Part shown: positions 50,112 through 64,000 of the stretch, one piece after another
How positions within the stretch are numbered: the stretch's first letter is position 1
Layout of the letters: every line of letters starts with the position of its first letter
Assembly: GCA_018340805.1 (NCBI GenBank)
Contig: JACMZG010001908.1
Location: 32,105,513-32,169,512 of the forward strand
DNA: 64,000 bases
Source of the DNA: Microvelia longipes
Lineage: Eukaryota; Arthropoda; Insecta; Hemiptera; Veliidae
Reading direction: 5' to 3'
Program-made: the position numbers and the translations under genes
The notes under the pieces: model-generated
What the model was told of the DNA's origin: nothing
Databases searched by the model: none
The model's input: the letters and a program-made list of their open reading frames with translations, nothing else

Positions 50112-52280
50112 CTATTCAGATGTTTTCTCTGTTTTACCGGCATTGTCCTTCATCTTCTTGACCATGTCAACAATAGCTTTGATTGGGTTTGGTGAAGTGA
50201 CTGCGATTGCTGGGTCTTTTGTTGGATCCTGTTCCATCATTTCGTCTGTGTGACCAAGTACACCATCGACGTATTGAAGACATCTGAAATTGATGTTGGC
50301 TACGCTCGTGCCGTATGCTTCTATGTCCAGAGCCATACAGAATTTGAAGTCATCATCGTGTTCTAGTTTGTTCATAGTTGAATGGATGCAAACTTTTATC
50401 TTGTTTAGAGGGAATGGTAACCGTTTACAGGCTCTTTCAAGTTGCTTCACTGGAAAATATAAAAAATATAAAAATAAAGCTGGCCTAACACTTTTTGTTA
50501 AATTTCTTCTGACGATATTAATATTTGGGAAGTTATTGCAAGAACAAACATGAACTGGTGCTATAAGAGCAATACTAATTTATATGAATTTATATTTCCC
50601 CTTATCCAATGACTGTCCTTATAAATAATTTATTAAGAACATTTACTCTGCAAAATCATTAATTATCGAAATCTATAGAATGAGGGGAGTTATATGATTT
50701 TTATTTGAACAATCAGTGATGTATGTCTTTAAGTTTTTTATTTTTCCTCATTTATACCGTAGGTATATAAGAACAGTATTGTGTTTGCAAAAGATCCGAA
50801 ACCGGGATGACACCGGATTTATCTGTTTCAGGTGTTTTTAAGGCTGTATGTGTGTTTGTCTGTTATCATCGTAGCTCCAAATGTATGTATGCTTGAAATT
50901 TGGCACAAAAATTAATCTATTTATTTAGTTGTGCTATCCGGAAAATATTTTTGAATAAAGTAATTAGCCCGCATTAAAAACTCAGCATAAGTTTCGAAAA
51001 ATCATAAAACGCGGAAAAATGATGGGATTGTATTGCGATTTAGCAAACATGTAGGCATATAATATACACCAACATATGTGCTAAGTTTTATCTCATTATT
51101 TGTATTAGTTCAATTTTTATTGAATAACTTGTGTACGTTTTTTAAAAAAATCGGAAAATAATCTAATTGAGTTAAAATTTGGTACACGTGTATTAATAAA
51201 AAACTTTAGTTTCAATACGAAAAGTATATCTATGATTTATTTGGATCATAAGAGTTAAGTTGCATCGAACGTGGTCAATGCCTGGATGGGTGACCACTGG
51301 GAATGAAACCGATGTATTTACTATCTGAAGACGAGTGAAGCGATTTTAAAGACGCATTTCTGTAGAAATATAATGACGATTTATATTCTAAAGGCGAGCA
51401 AAGCGAGTCCGAAGCTGGGACAATGAGTGTAGCATATCCGATGTGAAGAGGAAAAGTTCCGAGGTACTCCGTACCCGGTTTTGTTTAAATAGAGACAATA
51501 GAAAGAAAAAGATATCATGTCTTCAAATATTTGCTTAATAACTATACAGCTTTCTATTAAAAGTAACTACTTAAAATATCTAATTAATGATATTTTTGTT
51601 TTGTTGTGTTAATTAGAGTCTTACTCACACTCAACCTCTTCATCAATTAAGTTAAAGATCCCCACCTTCCCTTTGATCCTTATGGCGTATTCTTCTGGGA
51701 TTACTGATGCATTGACACAACCTGGAATAAATAAGGTTGTAAATTAATAATATTTTTGGTTGGATAACAGTATTTTAGCAATTAAATGTTGAAAAATTAT
51801 ATCTGTAGACACTGATAGTGTAAAGCGTCCTCTTGTGCATATTAGTTTGCTTATATGGGTAGATACCCAATAGTTGTCATAGTCATAAGTGAAAACAATT
51901 GTCAAATTAAAGCTTGACACTTATTGTACACTTATGTTCGATAGCAAATCTTGTATATATTATAATAAACTAAGTAAGCTTTTGCTATTATTGTCATGGA
52001 GGTTTAAGTCTTCCGGTAGACATAAACCTGCGTCAATGTAGATGATATCAATCTGAAGATTCGCTTCCACTGTGGACTGTGGGAGGCACCTTCATTGATG
52101 TAGGACAACTTAAATAAACGCACGACACGCTTCAAAACTAAACTGTTCTATTTTGCAGAGCTTTGTGTATTCATAAAACTTGGCGATTAGAAACCATCAC
52201 AGACGCTCCTAGAGTCACATATTAAAAACTATAAAAAATTAATAGTTTGGGGACTGACTTATTAAAGGACCCATCTCGTC

Positions 52281-52371
<91 letters not shown>

Positions 52372-53286
52372 GTGTTTATTTATCGCTTTGTTTCCAAAAC
52401 TTATGCTTGTGAGATCAAAATAATGGCAGAGGTGGGACATGGTTTCCCTAAAAATAGAGGGGGTATGTTCATGAATTGAACTTACGATATCATTCGAGAA
52501 CTTTCTTAAATTTAAATTAAACTTGGTGCATGTTAATGAAATTTATAAACGTTCAGAACCCCTTGTTCAGAATATCCCTTGTTTTTCATATACAAGTAGT
52601 CCGCATTCTTTATTAATAAATTATTTTTATTTATACCGTCCATTTTAGCTCCCATAGCATCGATTTTTCCACAGCATCCACAGTTGTTTTTCAAACAGTC
52701 GCAATGTTGGTTCACATCGGACATCAAACCTCGTGAGAAATCTGTGCAAACATAACATTTTAAAATGTTTACTTCAAGTTCTTCAAATAAACTTTTAAAT
52801 TTTAGCGAATTATCATTAAAAAATTACGTTTATTTGGATTCTTTAACATTTATATACAACGTAAATGGGGGTTTTTAATCTGTCTAAATTCTACTTATCA
52901 TCCAAATAATATCTTTACTGAATTATCTTTGTAAATTAATTATACTAAAAAACTATGTAACAATCATCAAACTTAGGTTGCCTTAGTTTGTAGTTTTAGG
53001 CAAAACCCGCATGACATTTATGCATTGACTTTGTGTATATCTCTTTAAAGTAACTTTCCATTCTCATACAAATTTTATACAAATATTTCACTATCTTACC
53101 TCCATCTACCTCGCTATTTTGCTGAGAAATAAATTGGAATAAGTTATGAAGTCTTTCAGCGAACTCTTTTTCTCCTACACTAAGCTGTTCTAATGCTGTT
53201 TCGAAAATACCACCGTGAGTCCCAGCAATAATGCACCCAATGAAGATGATACCGACGGTTTTCATTTTGCTCAAGAGCTTGAACAT
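50112..53286 (-). CDS. Secreted cysteine-rich protein of the DUF4773 type, complete, 4 exons
   Basis: Minus-strand exons are 53286-53100, 52741-52637, 51721-51629 and 50449-50112. All introns are GT..AG, phases agree, and the total is 723 nt (240 residues). The N terminus has a signal peptide (hydrophobic VGIIFIGCIIAG after a Lys-containing start). Exon 2 encodes the hallmark C-x-C-x4-C-x-C-C cluster (CDCLKNNCGCC). Exon 3 starts with a cysteine and NASVIPEEYAIRI. Exon 4 carries CKRLPFPLNKIKVCIHS, a FKFC motif and NFRCLQ, in the cysteine order I know for insect DUF4773 proteins. The C-terminal 50 residues are a lysine-rich low-complexity tail. Exon 3 ends at GAGT|GTGAGT; the alternative donor one turn later would break the frame. 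The role of DUF4773 proteins is not known to me. The family call is from cysteine pattern and is not a database result. Confidence 0.82.
50738..51490 (+). mobile_element. Near full-length copy of a ~750 bp dispersed repeat containing a 5S rRNA-like module
   Basis: The copy starts in TTTTTCCTCATTTATACCGT and runs through CCGAAACCGGGATGACACC, a ATTTGGCACAAAAATTAATC block, a AAAACGCGGAAAAATGATGG block, the 5S-like stretch 51251-51304, a GACGAG...GCGAAGCGAGTC stretch, and ends CGAGGTACTCCGTACCCGG then T-rich sequence. The same order of blocks is found inverted at 26340-27135 and in shorter form at six or more other places. The two ends are not inverted repeats of each other, and no coding capacity is seen, so a SINE-like nature is likely. 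Confidence 0.75.
51251..51304 (+). other. 5S rRNA-derived segment within the dispersed repeat
   Basis: AGTTAAGTTGCATCGAACGT and then GGTCAATGCCTGGATGGGTG followed by ACCACTGGGAA closely follow the animal 5S rRNA internal promoter region (A box, intermediate element, C box). The rest of 5S rRNA is missing, so this is not a functional 5S gene but a module of the SINE3 kind. Confidence 0.75.
52280..52370. repeat. (TA)n tract in DUF4773 gene intron 2
   Basis: TA repeat of about 90 bp with one break at its left end. Confidence 0.95.
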
Positions 53287-53578
53287 AAAAACGTGTACAA
53301 ATTTTTCTTAACATTTACCTTATTTGGCGGGAATAAGTACCCAAAGTTTAAGAATTGAACAAAGTTTAAGTATTGACATTAGAAAGAATTTGCTTTACTA
53401 AAATATTTTTGGCTCAAGAACTCAAATTATAAATTACCTTACCCTTATTTAAAGATATTTACTATCAAAAATGCTGCTAGATATAGGGAAAATAGTGATT
53501 TAGAATGATTTGTGCTCTTAAGCAAAAAATATGACATATTTGCTTATGGAAATTATTTTCTAATGTCAATACTTAGTT

Positions 53579-53630
53579 TAAATTTTGAGTTGAAATGTCT
53601 AATAGATTAGACATTTCAACTCAAAATTTA
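53579..53630. repeat. Perfect hairpin, 25 bp arms, 2 nt spacer
   Basis: TAAATTTTGAGTTGAAATGT then CTAAT pairs exactly with the right arm. It lies about 290 bp upstream of the DUF4773-type gene start. Confidence 0.95.
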
Positions 53631-53692
53631 AGCTAATAAGTGCCCAAATCTTTACACTTTGGGTGCCGCTAAAATAGTGGCCATTGACTAGA

Positions 53693-53741
53693 GGCGTAGC
53701 TGCAGCATTGGGGGCTCTCCCGCAAGACATTTTTGGGGCCC

Positions 53742-53828
<87 letters not shown>

Positions 53829-53905
53829 TCAATATGTTCTCTATTAGTATGCGCAATTCTTTTTAAAAATCTGAAAGATACAGCGAATCCTACTGGGGGC
53901 CCCAC
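53693..53905. mobile_element. Possible hAT-like fragment around a (TA)n tract
   Basis: AGAGGCGTAGCTGCAGC near 53692 resembles a common insect transposon terminus. GGGGCCCC-type sequence flanks the TA tract (53746-53829) on both sides (53735 and 53896). The opposite terminus is not clear. Confidence 0.35.
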
Positions 53906-55087
53906 GATTAGATAATGCTAAGATGTATACTCTCTCTTCTATATAACATATCTATGGATATGTTGTACTTTGCTCCAATGGTGCCCTATTTATGAGTTAA
54001 ATATAGAGCATAAATCCAGGCTAAAACAAAACTAGTAAAAAATCAGGTTCTATCCACAAGCAAAGAAAATATCGGATACTAAGTTTGAAGGATGTCACCA
54101 TTAGTGTAATTTTGACAAGGATTAGGCTGGACTCTGCTTGGACTGTTTTGTGCATCAATGGATTAGAAACGTCATTTTTGATATGGTTTAAAGAAAATCA
54201 ATTATAAAAAATCAGTGAAGAACTCAAAGCTAAAACGACAATAATAACTCCTGAATTCTTATATTCATGCCTATAAAAAAGCCATAATGATAATAGTCTA
54301 TGAAGCATGATATGAATATAGTCTGAAACGCATTGACATGACTTCAGATATAGAAAATAATTTGCTATCTCACAGTAATGAGCTTAGTTATTTACGTAAA
54401 CACCAATTAGAGATACATAAGTACATATTAAGTTATTAATACAAGCTAAAACTGATAGCAAATTTTCTACGAAGAAATTAGTGAAAAAAGTTAAGTCACA
54501 AATCAATTACTTTTGACATATTTGAGACTTGAGACAATCGTAAAATCATCTCACTTTGAAATTTACAGTTAAGTGAGATATATATCACACATTATACTAT
54601 TTATAGATTCAATACAATAAGTTTTAAGATTCATTCGAGTTTCGTTTAAGTTACTTACCTACCTTTCTTGTGAAATGGGTAAGGATGAATGATAGAAAAA
54701 TAACAGATTTCTTTGAGTAGTTTATAATTTATTGAGTCTTTATGATTTCATTGTTAACGAACAATGGTCATTAATGAACAATTGGGGACCAATTATGAAA
54801 ATAAAAAATTCAAATATTTATTTTTCTATAATGGTACAGAAATAGTTGTAAATACTGACAGGCCAGCAGTTATGATATTGAAAATTTTATTCTTTATTTC
54901 GATTATTTTTTTAAAAGTTTCTAAGAAACTTTAAAAAAATTATTAATAATTACAAAAAGATATTTGTATAACAATAGAGTTTTTGATAATATATTAAAGT
55001 TTTCTAAATAGAAAGAGACCTCAAGCACATCCGTGGCAAGTCCAGTTCTCGAGAAATATAAATGGATGTGTACATTAGTTGTAAGTA

Positions 55088-55530
55088 CTAAAACCGGGTA
55101 GTGGTACCACGGAGTACTTAGAAATAGTCTCTATAGTGGTACCTTGGAATATCCTTGCCACATCGGATATGCAACGATCATCCTCGCTATTTCAGACCCT
55201 ATACAATTCGCAAAACTTGTAGACTTGTATACCGCAACACGTCTTCGGGGTTGCTTCGCTCGTCCTCAGATAGTAATTACTAGATTTATTCTTAGCGGTC
55301 ACCCATCCAAGCCCTCAACGCTGCTTTACTTGTATGATCCAACAAATACCGTAGATATACTTGCCGTGTTGAAACAAAACTTAAGTATACTTATTTATAA
55401 CATAATACTTGTGCCGAATTTCAACTAAATTTGATTATTTTCCGATTTTTTAAAACATGTTCACAAATCATTTACAAACACAATAATTTTCCTATACTAT
55501 ATACCTACGCTATAAATGAGGAAAAGTAAA
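55088..55530 (-). mobile_element. Internally deleted copy of the 5S-containing dispersed repeat
   Basis: The tail half is present, with a good 5S-like match on the minus strand at 55287-55331 (AGCGTTGAGGGCTTGGATGG, GTGACCGCTAAGAA). It then jumps to the CCTCATTTATAGC head at 55495-55525. The middle ~350 bp is missing. Two nearby GGTACCACGGAGTACTT/GGTACCTTGGAATATCC sequences suggest a duplicated end. Confidence 0.7.
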
Positions 55531-55626
55531 AATGACTAAAATTGTAATAACTGTGCATGTGCCTTCTAGGATCTCCTTTTTGTCACAGATATATCATTAC
55601 TTGAACATCGAAAAAGTAACCTGTCA

Positions 55627-55651
55627 CCTTCGACTTTCAGTCGAAGGTGTT
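55627..55651. repeat. Short perfect hairpin
   Basis: CACCTTCGACT and AGTCGAAGGTG pair around a 3 nt loop (TTC). Confidence 0.8.
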
Positions 55652-57427
55652 CAGGTTTATAGGCAGACATTTGTAAATTAAATTTTCGTAAAGTATAATA
55701 ATACTGAATGAAAAAACCAAAACAGTTTATAAAAATACACACAAAACTGAACAGTAAAAACCAAAGTTTTATAGATAGGAAAGAAAGTTATATTTATTAA
55801 ACTTTGGTAAAAACTTTAGAGTATATTATATAAAATAGAACTAATTAAAGATGTTTATTAGTAAAATAATTCTAAATAATATCTTAAATCTAAATAAAGA
55901 CGTATATTTTCTTAGGGGATATTTGTTTGTGTAGGTTGGCCATTCTTCAAAATCAACATGATTAGCAATTATTCGTGACTTCCTCTGCGTTCTTCTTAGT
56001 ATTTGGATATTTTTTTAAACGTGAATTATTATTTCCTTATTTTGTGTGCTTTAATTTATAATTATAAATGACCAACCAATTTGTGTTTTTATTAAACGAG
56101 GTAAATGCGGCTAGGAACAACAGATCATAAGCAGCGTTTATTGCTGCGAACCGCGACTTAAATCTCAGCTGAAGTTGGTTAAATTTTATTTTACCAATAA
56201 AGTTTTGACAACAGACATGCTGTCTGTTCAACAGACATTGCTGCATCATCAATATTTGGATTAAATATCATAGGAAAAGGTAAATAAATTCATAATAAAA
56301 ATTCATATGTTTATTAAATAACCAAAGAAATTGAAAGCAATAATAATTATTAAAATAACCTGACTTTATACACCGGGTTCAGCCCGATAATTCTCTACAC
56401 GGGACATCATCAGGATTCTATCTACAAATTATCGTTGTTGATATCGGTGTTCAGCACCGAGTTAAACCCTCGCCTTCACGTAGTAAAATTGTGTCGAGGA
56501 TTCAACCTGGTGTTCAACCCAGTGTTTAACACCTTGTGTTAAACACGAGGTAATTATTACGAGAGAGGCTCTATCCGTTGAATTTCAAATTATAGTAGAA
56601 AAAATACCTCAACACCTTCGATTATTAACTTTAAATAACATCAAATAAACGGTCCAATATTACCAGAACTTATTTAAAAGAACGTTCATTATACAAAACG
56701 AAACACATACAATGTGCAGAAAGCCTATTGTTTGTATTTAATTTTGTGCTGAATACGTTCTATTATATTTACGTTTCTGTAATTTGTATTGTTCATTTTA
56801 TTATTAGCAATTTTCTAATGGAAAATAAGCTTTTATTTTTGTTCAAGTTACATTTTTAATGTTTCAAAAATCAACTGCTCAGCCGTCTAGTTTAACCTTT
56901 ACTCCGTTATACTCTTTTGACTGTACAGTTTACTCCAGTCTAGTTAGATTTTATTTGTAAATCTTTCATTCAAATTTTTATAAAATATCTTTCATTTTTC
57001 TTTTGATCTTCCATCAATCAATCATTAATTTCTTTTTATAGTTTTTTTAAATGCGAGGTAACGGTAACTAATAGAACTAAACAAAGATTTACAGATAGCA
57101 AGTACTCCCGTTGTAAGTGCTACACGTAAAAATAGCGACTACTGTTAAGCCTAACAAAATTAAGCGCAACAAATAAAAGGCGTAGCATCGACAAAATAAA
57201 AACCGATATGTTTTTGTTGCCTTTGTTATTTTATTGAATTTTTTGTGTACATAAATTTTATCAATGTCTAAAGGAGCCCAATTTTGAAAGTATAACTACT
57301 GAATCTGCAATTTAAAGGTAATTATGTGTGCATTATTTAAATATATTTTTGAAAGAGAGACTATTTTATATCTTTATGAGTTAGTAAACAATTATAAAAA
57401 GATAATATCTGTGTGATACAGATTTAG

Positions 57428-62151
<4,724 letters not shown>

Positions 62152-62814
62152 GTATGTATTACAGTAATACCAGAGGAAATGATTATAGTTGTGATAAAAG
62201 AAGTTGGAAGAAGAATAAATCTCTAAGTCCATGGACCCTTTTTTCTTTCACTGAATGATATAATTCATGATTGTATATTAAATAAATAATCATCATGATT
62301 GTTAAATATTATTTAATCATCATAATTTCACTAAATTTATGATGATATATTTTTTAGTTCTTTTTACAATTTGTAATTTAGATACTTATATTTCAAATAC
62401 ATAAATGTGGGGGGAGATTTTAAGAGTTATTATATTTATTATTAATTGTGTTGCCTCCTGCTAGGATGCAATAAATCAAAAAATTGCAAATATTTACCTA
62501 AATTCTAAAATTTAAATCAATAAAATTAACAATGACTATTTAAGTAAATAGTTAAGCAAATAGGATCTTTCTAACCTATCTAGCACTTACATTGATCATG
62601 TTTGTAAAAATCAACAGATCTCATTAATAAATTGAGTTTTAACCTTTTGTTTCTTGATATGATTTCATGCTTTTAAGGAGCATGCAAGTTAGTTTGTTCT
62701 TAGCATGCAAATAGTAAAGGAAGTTTGTTAAAAAATGTAACTGTTAAATTGAAAGGAGCTTTTTGAAAAATGGATGTTTGGGTTAACGATTGATGATTGT
62801 GTTGTCGTCTACAT

Positions 62815-62890
62815 CAGTGGTTCTCAACTTTTTTTACTCATTGCCCCCTTTTAAGTACTTTGCGTGTATCATCGCCCCCCTATCTTATAA
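62815..62890 (+). mobile_element. hAT-type transposon end fragment
   Basis: CAGTGGTTCTCAACTTTTTT is a classic hAT-superfamily terminal sequence and is followed by a C-run-rich stretch typical of such elements. A matching inverted end (GTTGAGAACC...) is not seen before the window ends, so only one terminus is supported. It lies in the CCDC102 gene's next intron. Confidence 0.5.
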
Positions 62891-63731
62891 GGTGATAATC
62901 CAGTATCCAAATTACCTGCTAATTATCTTTGTATAGCCAATACATTATTTAATTGCTTGTGTTAATATTCTAAATTAAGGAAATTAAACAACTAATGACC
63001 TAATTAGTCATATAATAAAAATAATTACACATATTTAATAAAATTGAGTATGTTTATATACTGACTGGGCCAAAAAAAGGATTTTTAGGGGGCTCGTAGT
63101 GTTTACCTCCATTAGTTTAGCCACCAACGTCTTCTCTTTAACCCCATAATAATGAATTACGTAAAGTTGTTTAAAAACAACTGTTTTGAAGACCCAATTT
63201 TTTATACATTGTAGCACTAGTTTGTGTCTTAATCTGTTTTGTAGGCATAAGTATTATTTTTTTTGTAAAAAAATTAGTTTTTAGGCCCCGCAAACCACAC
63301 CTAATTATCTCTAGCTGGGGCAGCACCTCAGGCGCTCAAAAACTTATGTTTTATGGCTCACTCTGTACATACTCAGTGGCTCAATACAACTGAGATCAGT
63401 TAAGGTGAAATTTTACGGGTGTTTTATTTATCAGGATTTATCAACAATAAGTACCACAATGTCTTTCTACTAAGTTATAAAGTTACAGAAGTTATAAAAC
63501 TAAACATATTTTTAGGACTTAATTGATACGTACTGATTAACGTTTAGGAAGCAAATGATAAAAATCAAATAATTTTTATAAAAACTTAAAAGAGAGAAGA
63601 AGTACCTGCAAAAACATGAATTAACAAATAAAAGTTGGACTTTTGATCTTCAAGACAAAAACAACCACGATTTTAATGTTATCTTCCTTTTCCATTATTT
63701 TTCGTTCAAAAAGTTATCTTTAACTCATTAA

Positions 63732-64000
63732 TATTCTTCATTTGAATATACTGGTGTTGAAAAAACCCCAGTAAAACTTCTAGGGATCATCTTGGACTCC
63801 AAGCTAACTTGGATACCGCATATAAATATGGTACATAAAAAAGTTTCTTCATATATTTATGTTTTAAGAAAGTTGTGCAACTCAATACCTCTAGAGATAT
63901 CTCGTTTGGTTTATTTAGCCATGGTGCAGAGCAGGCTGGCCTATGGAATCATATTATGGGGTCATGCCAACATTTCAAGCTTATTGTTGCTACAGAAAAA
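63732..64000 (+). mobile_element. Jockey-type non-LTR retrotransposon, reverse transcriptase fragment (runs off the edge)
   Basis: An uninterrupted frame of 89 codons reads TPVKLLGIILDSKLTWIPHI, then KVSSYIYVLRKLC and SRLAYGIILWG. This is the typical segment just after the catalytic palm of jockey/CR1-like reverse transcriptases (the LG-x-x-LD...W...HI block, then the LR...Y..-x-x-x-S-x-L-x-Y-G-x-x-x-W block). It lies in the CCDC102 intron or downstream, same strand as that gene. No frame break is visible, so the copy may be young. Confidence 0.85.

Noticed and set aside
51251..51304. Functional 5S rRNA gene
   Set aside because: Only the internal promoter-like part matches; the 5' and 3' portions needed for the rRNA fold are absent.

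Overview
This window looks like nuclear DNA from an insect, most plausibly a hemipteran-type genome; the order is a guess. The DNA is very AT-rich, the genes have many small exons with GT..AG introns, and mobile elements fill most of the space. One gene encodes a secreted protein with the cysteine spacing of the insect DUF4773 family. I see no operons, ribosome binding sites, CRISPR arrays or prokaryotic genes.

Four protein-coding genes can be assembled from exons by joining splice sites with consistent phase. (1) About 28610-29544, minus strand: the coding part of a small two-helix membrane protein of unknown function. (2) 33261-45117, plus strand: a complete 14-exon gene for CFAP52 (WDR16), a WD-repeat protein of motile cilia and sperm flagella. 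It carries an unusual C-terminal extension of about 130 residues. (3) 50112-53286, minus strand: a complete 4-exon gene for a secreted DUF4773-type protein. (4) 57495 to beyond 62151, plus strand: the first three coding exons of a CCDC102A-type coiled-coil protein, which continues past the window. The four genes have no evident joint function. CFAP52 and CCDC102 are both linked to cilia or centrosomes, but that is probably coincidence.

Layout. 1-28600 is gene-poor: decayed jockey-type LINE pieces (6660-8000 and 13935-14350), foldback MITEs, (TA)n tracts, and a pair of inverted ~1 kb elements (12414-13413 and 17189-18176), each with the same 64-codon reading frame. 28600-45200 holds the small membrane gene and CFAP52, whose introns contain MITEs, LINE and hAT-like remnants, tandem duplications and two back-to-back hairpins. 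45210-48372 is a 3.16 kb DNA transposon-like element starting about 90 bp after the CFAP52 stop codon. It has inverted termini, TAA target duplications, dense CCTAG arrays near both ends and a 7-copy ~116 bp satellite. 48400-57500 holds the DUF4773 gene and repeats. 57500-64000 holds the CCDC102 5' part, a hAT-type end and a jockey-type reverse transcriptase fragment that runs off the right edge.

The most widespread repeat is a ~0.75-0.8 kb family with at least two near full-length copies (26340-27135 minus, 50738-51490 plus) and many fragments. It contains a stretch that resembles the internal promoter region of 5S rRNA, located about 500 bp from one end. I found no convincing new multi-gene system; the most unusual signals are in the mobile elements and in the CFAP52 tail.
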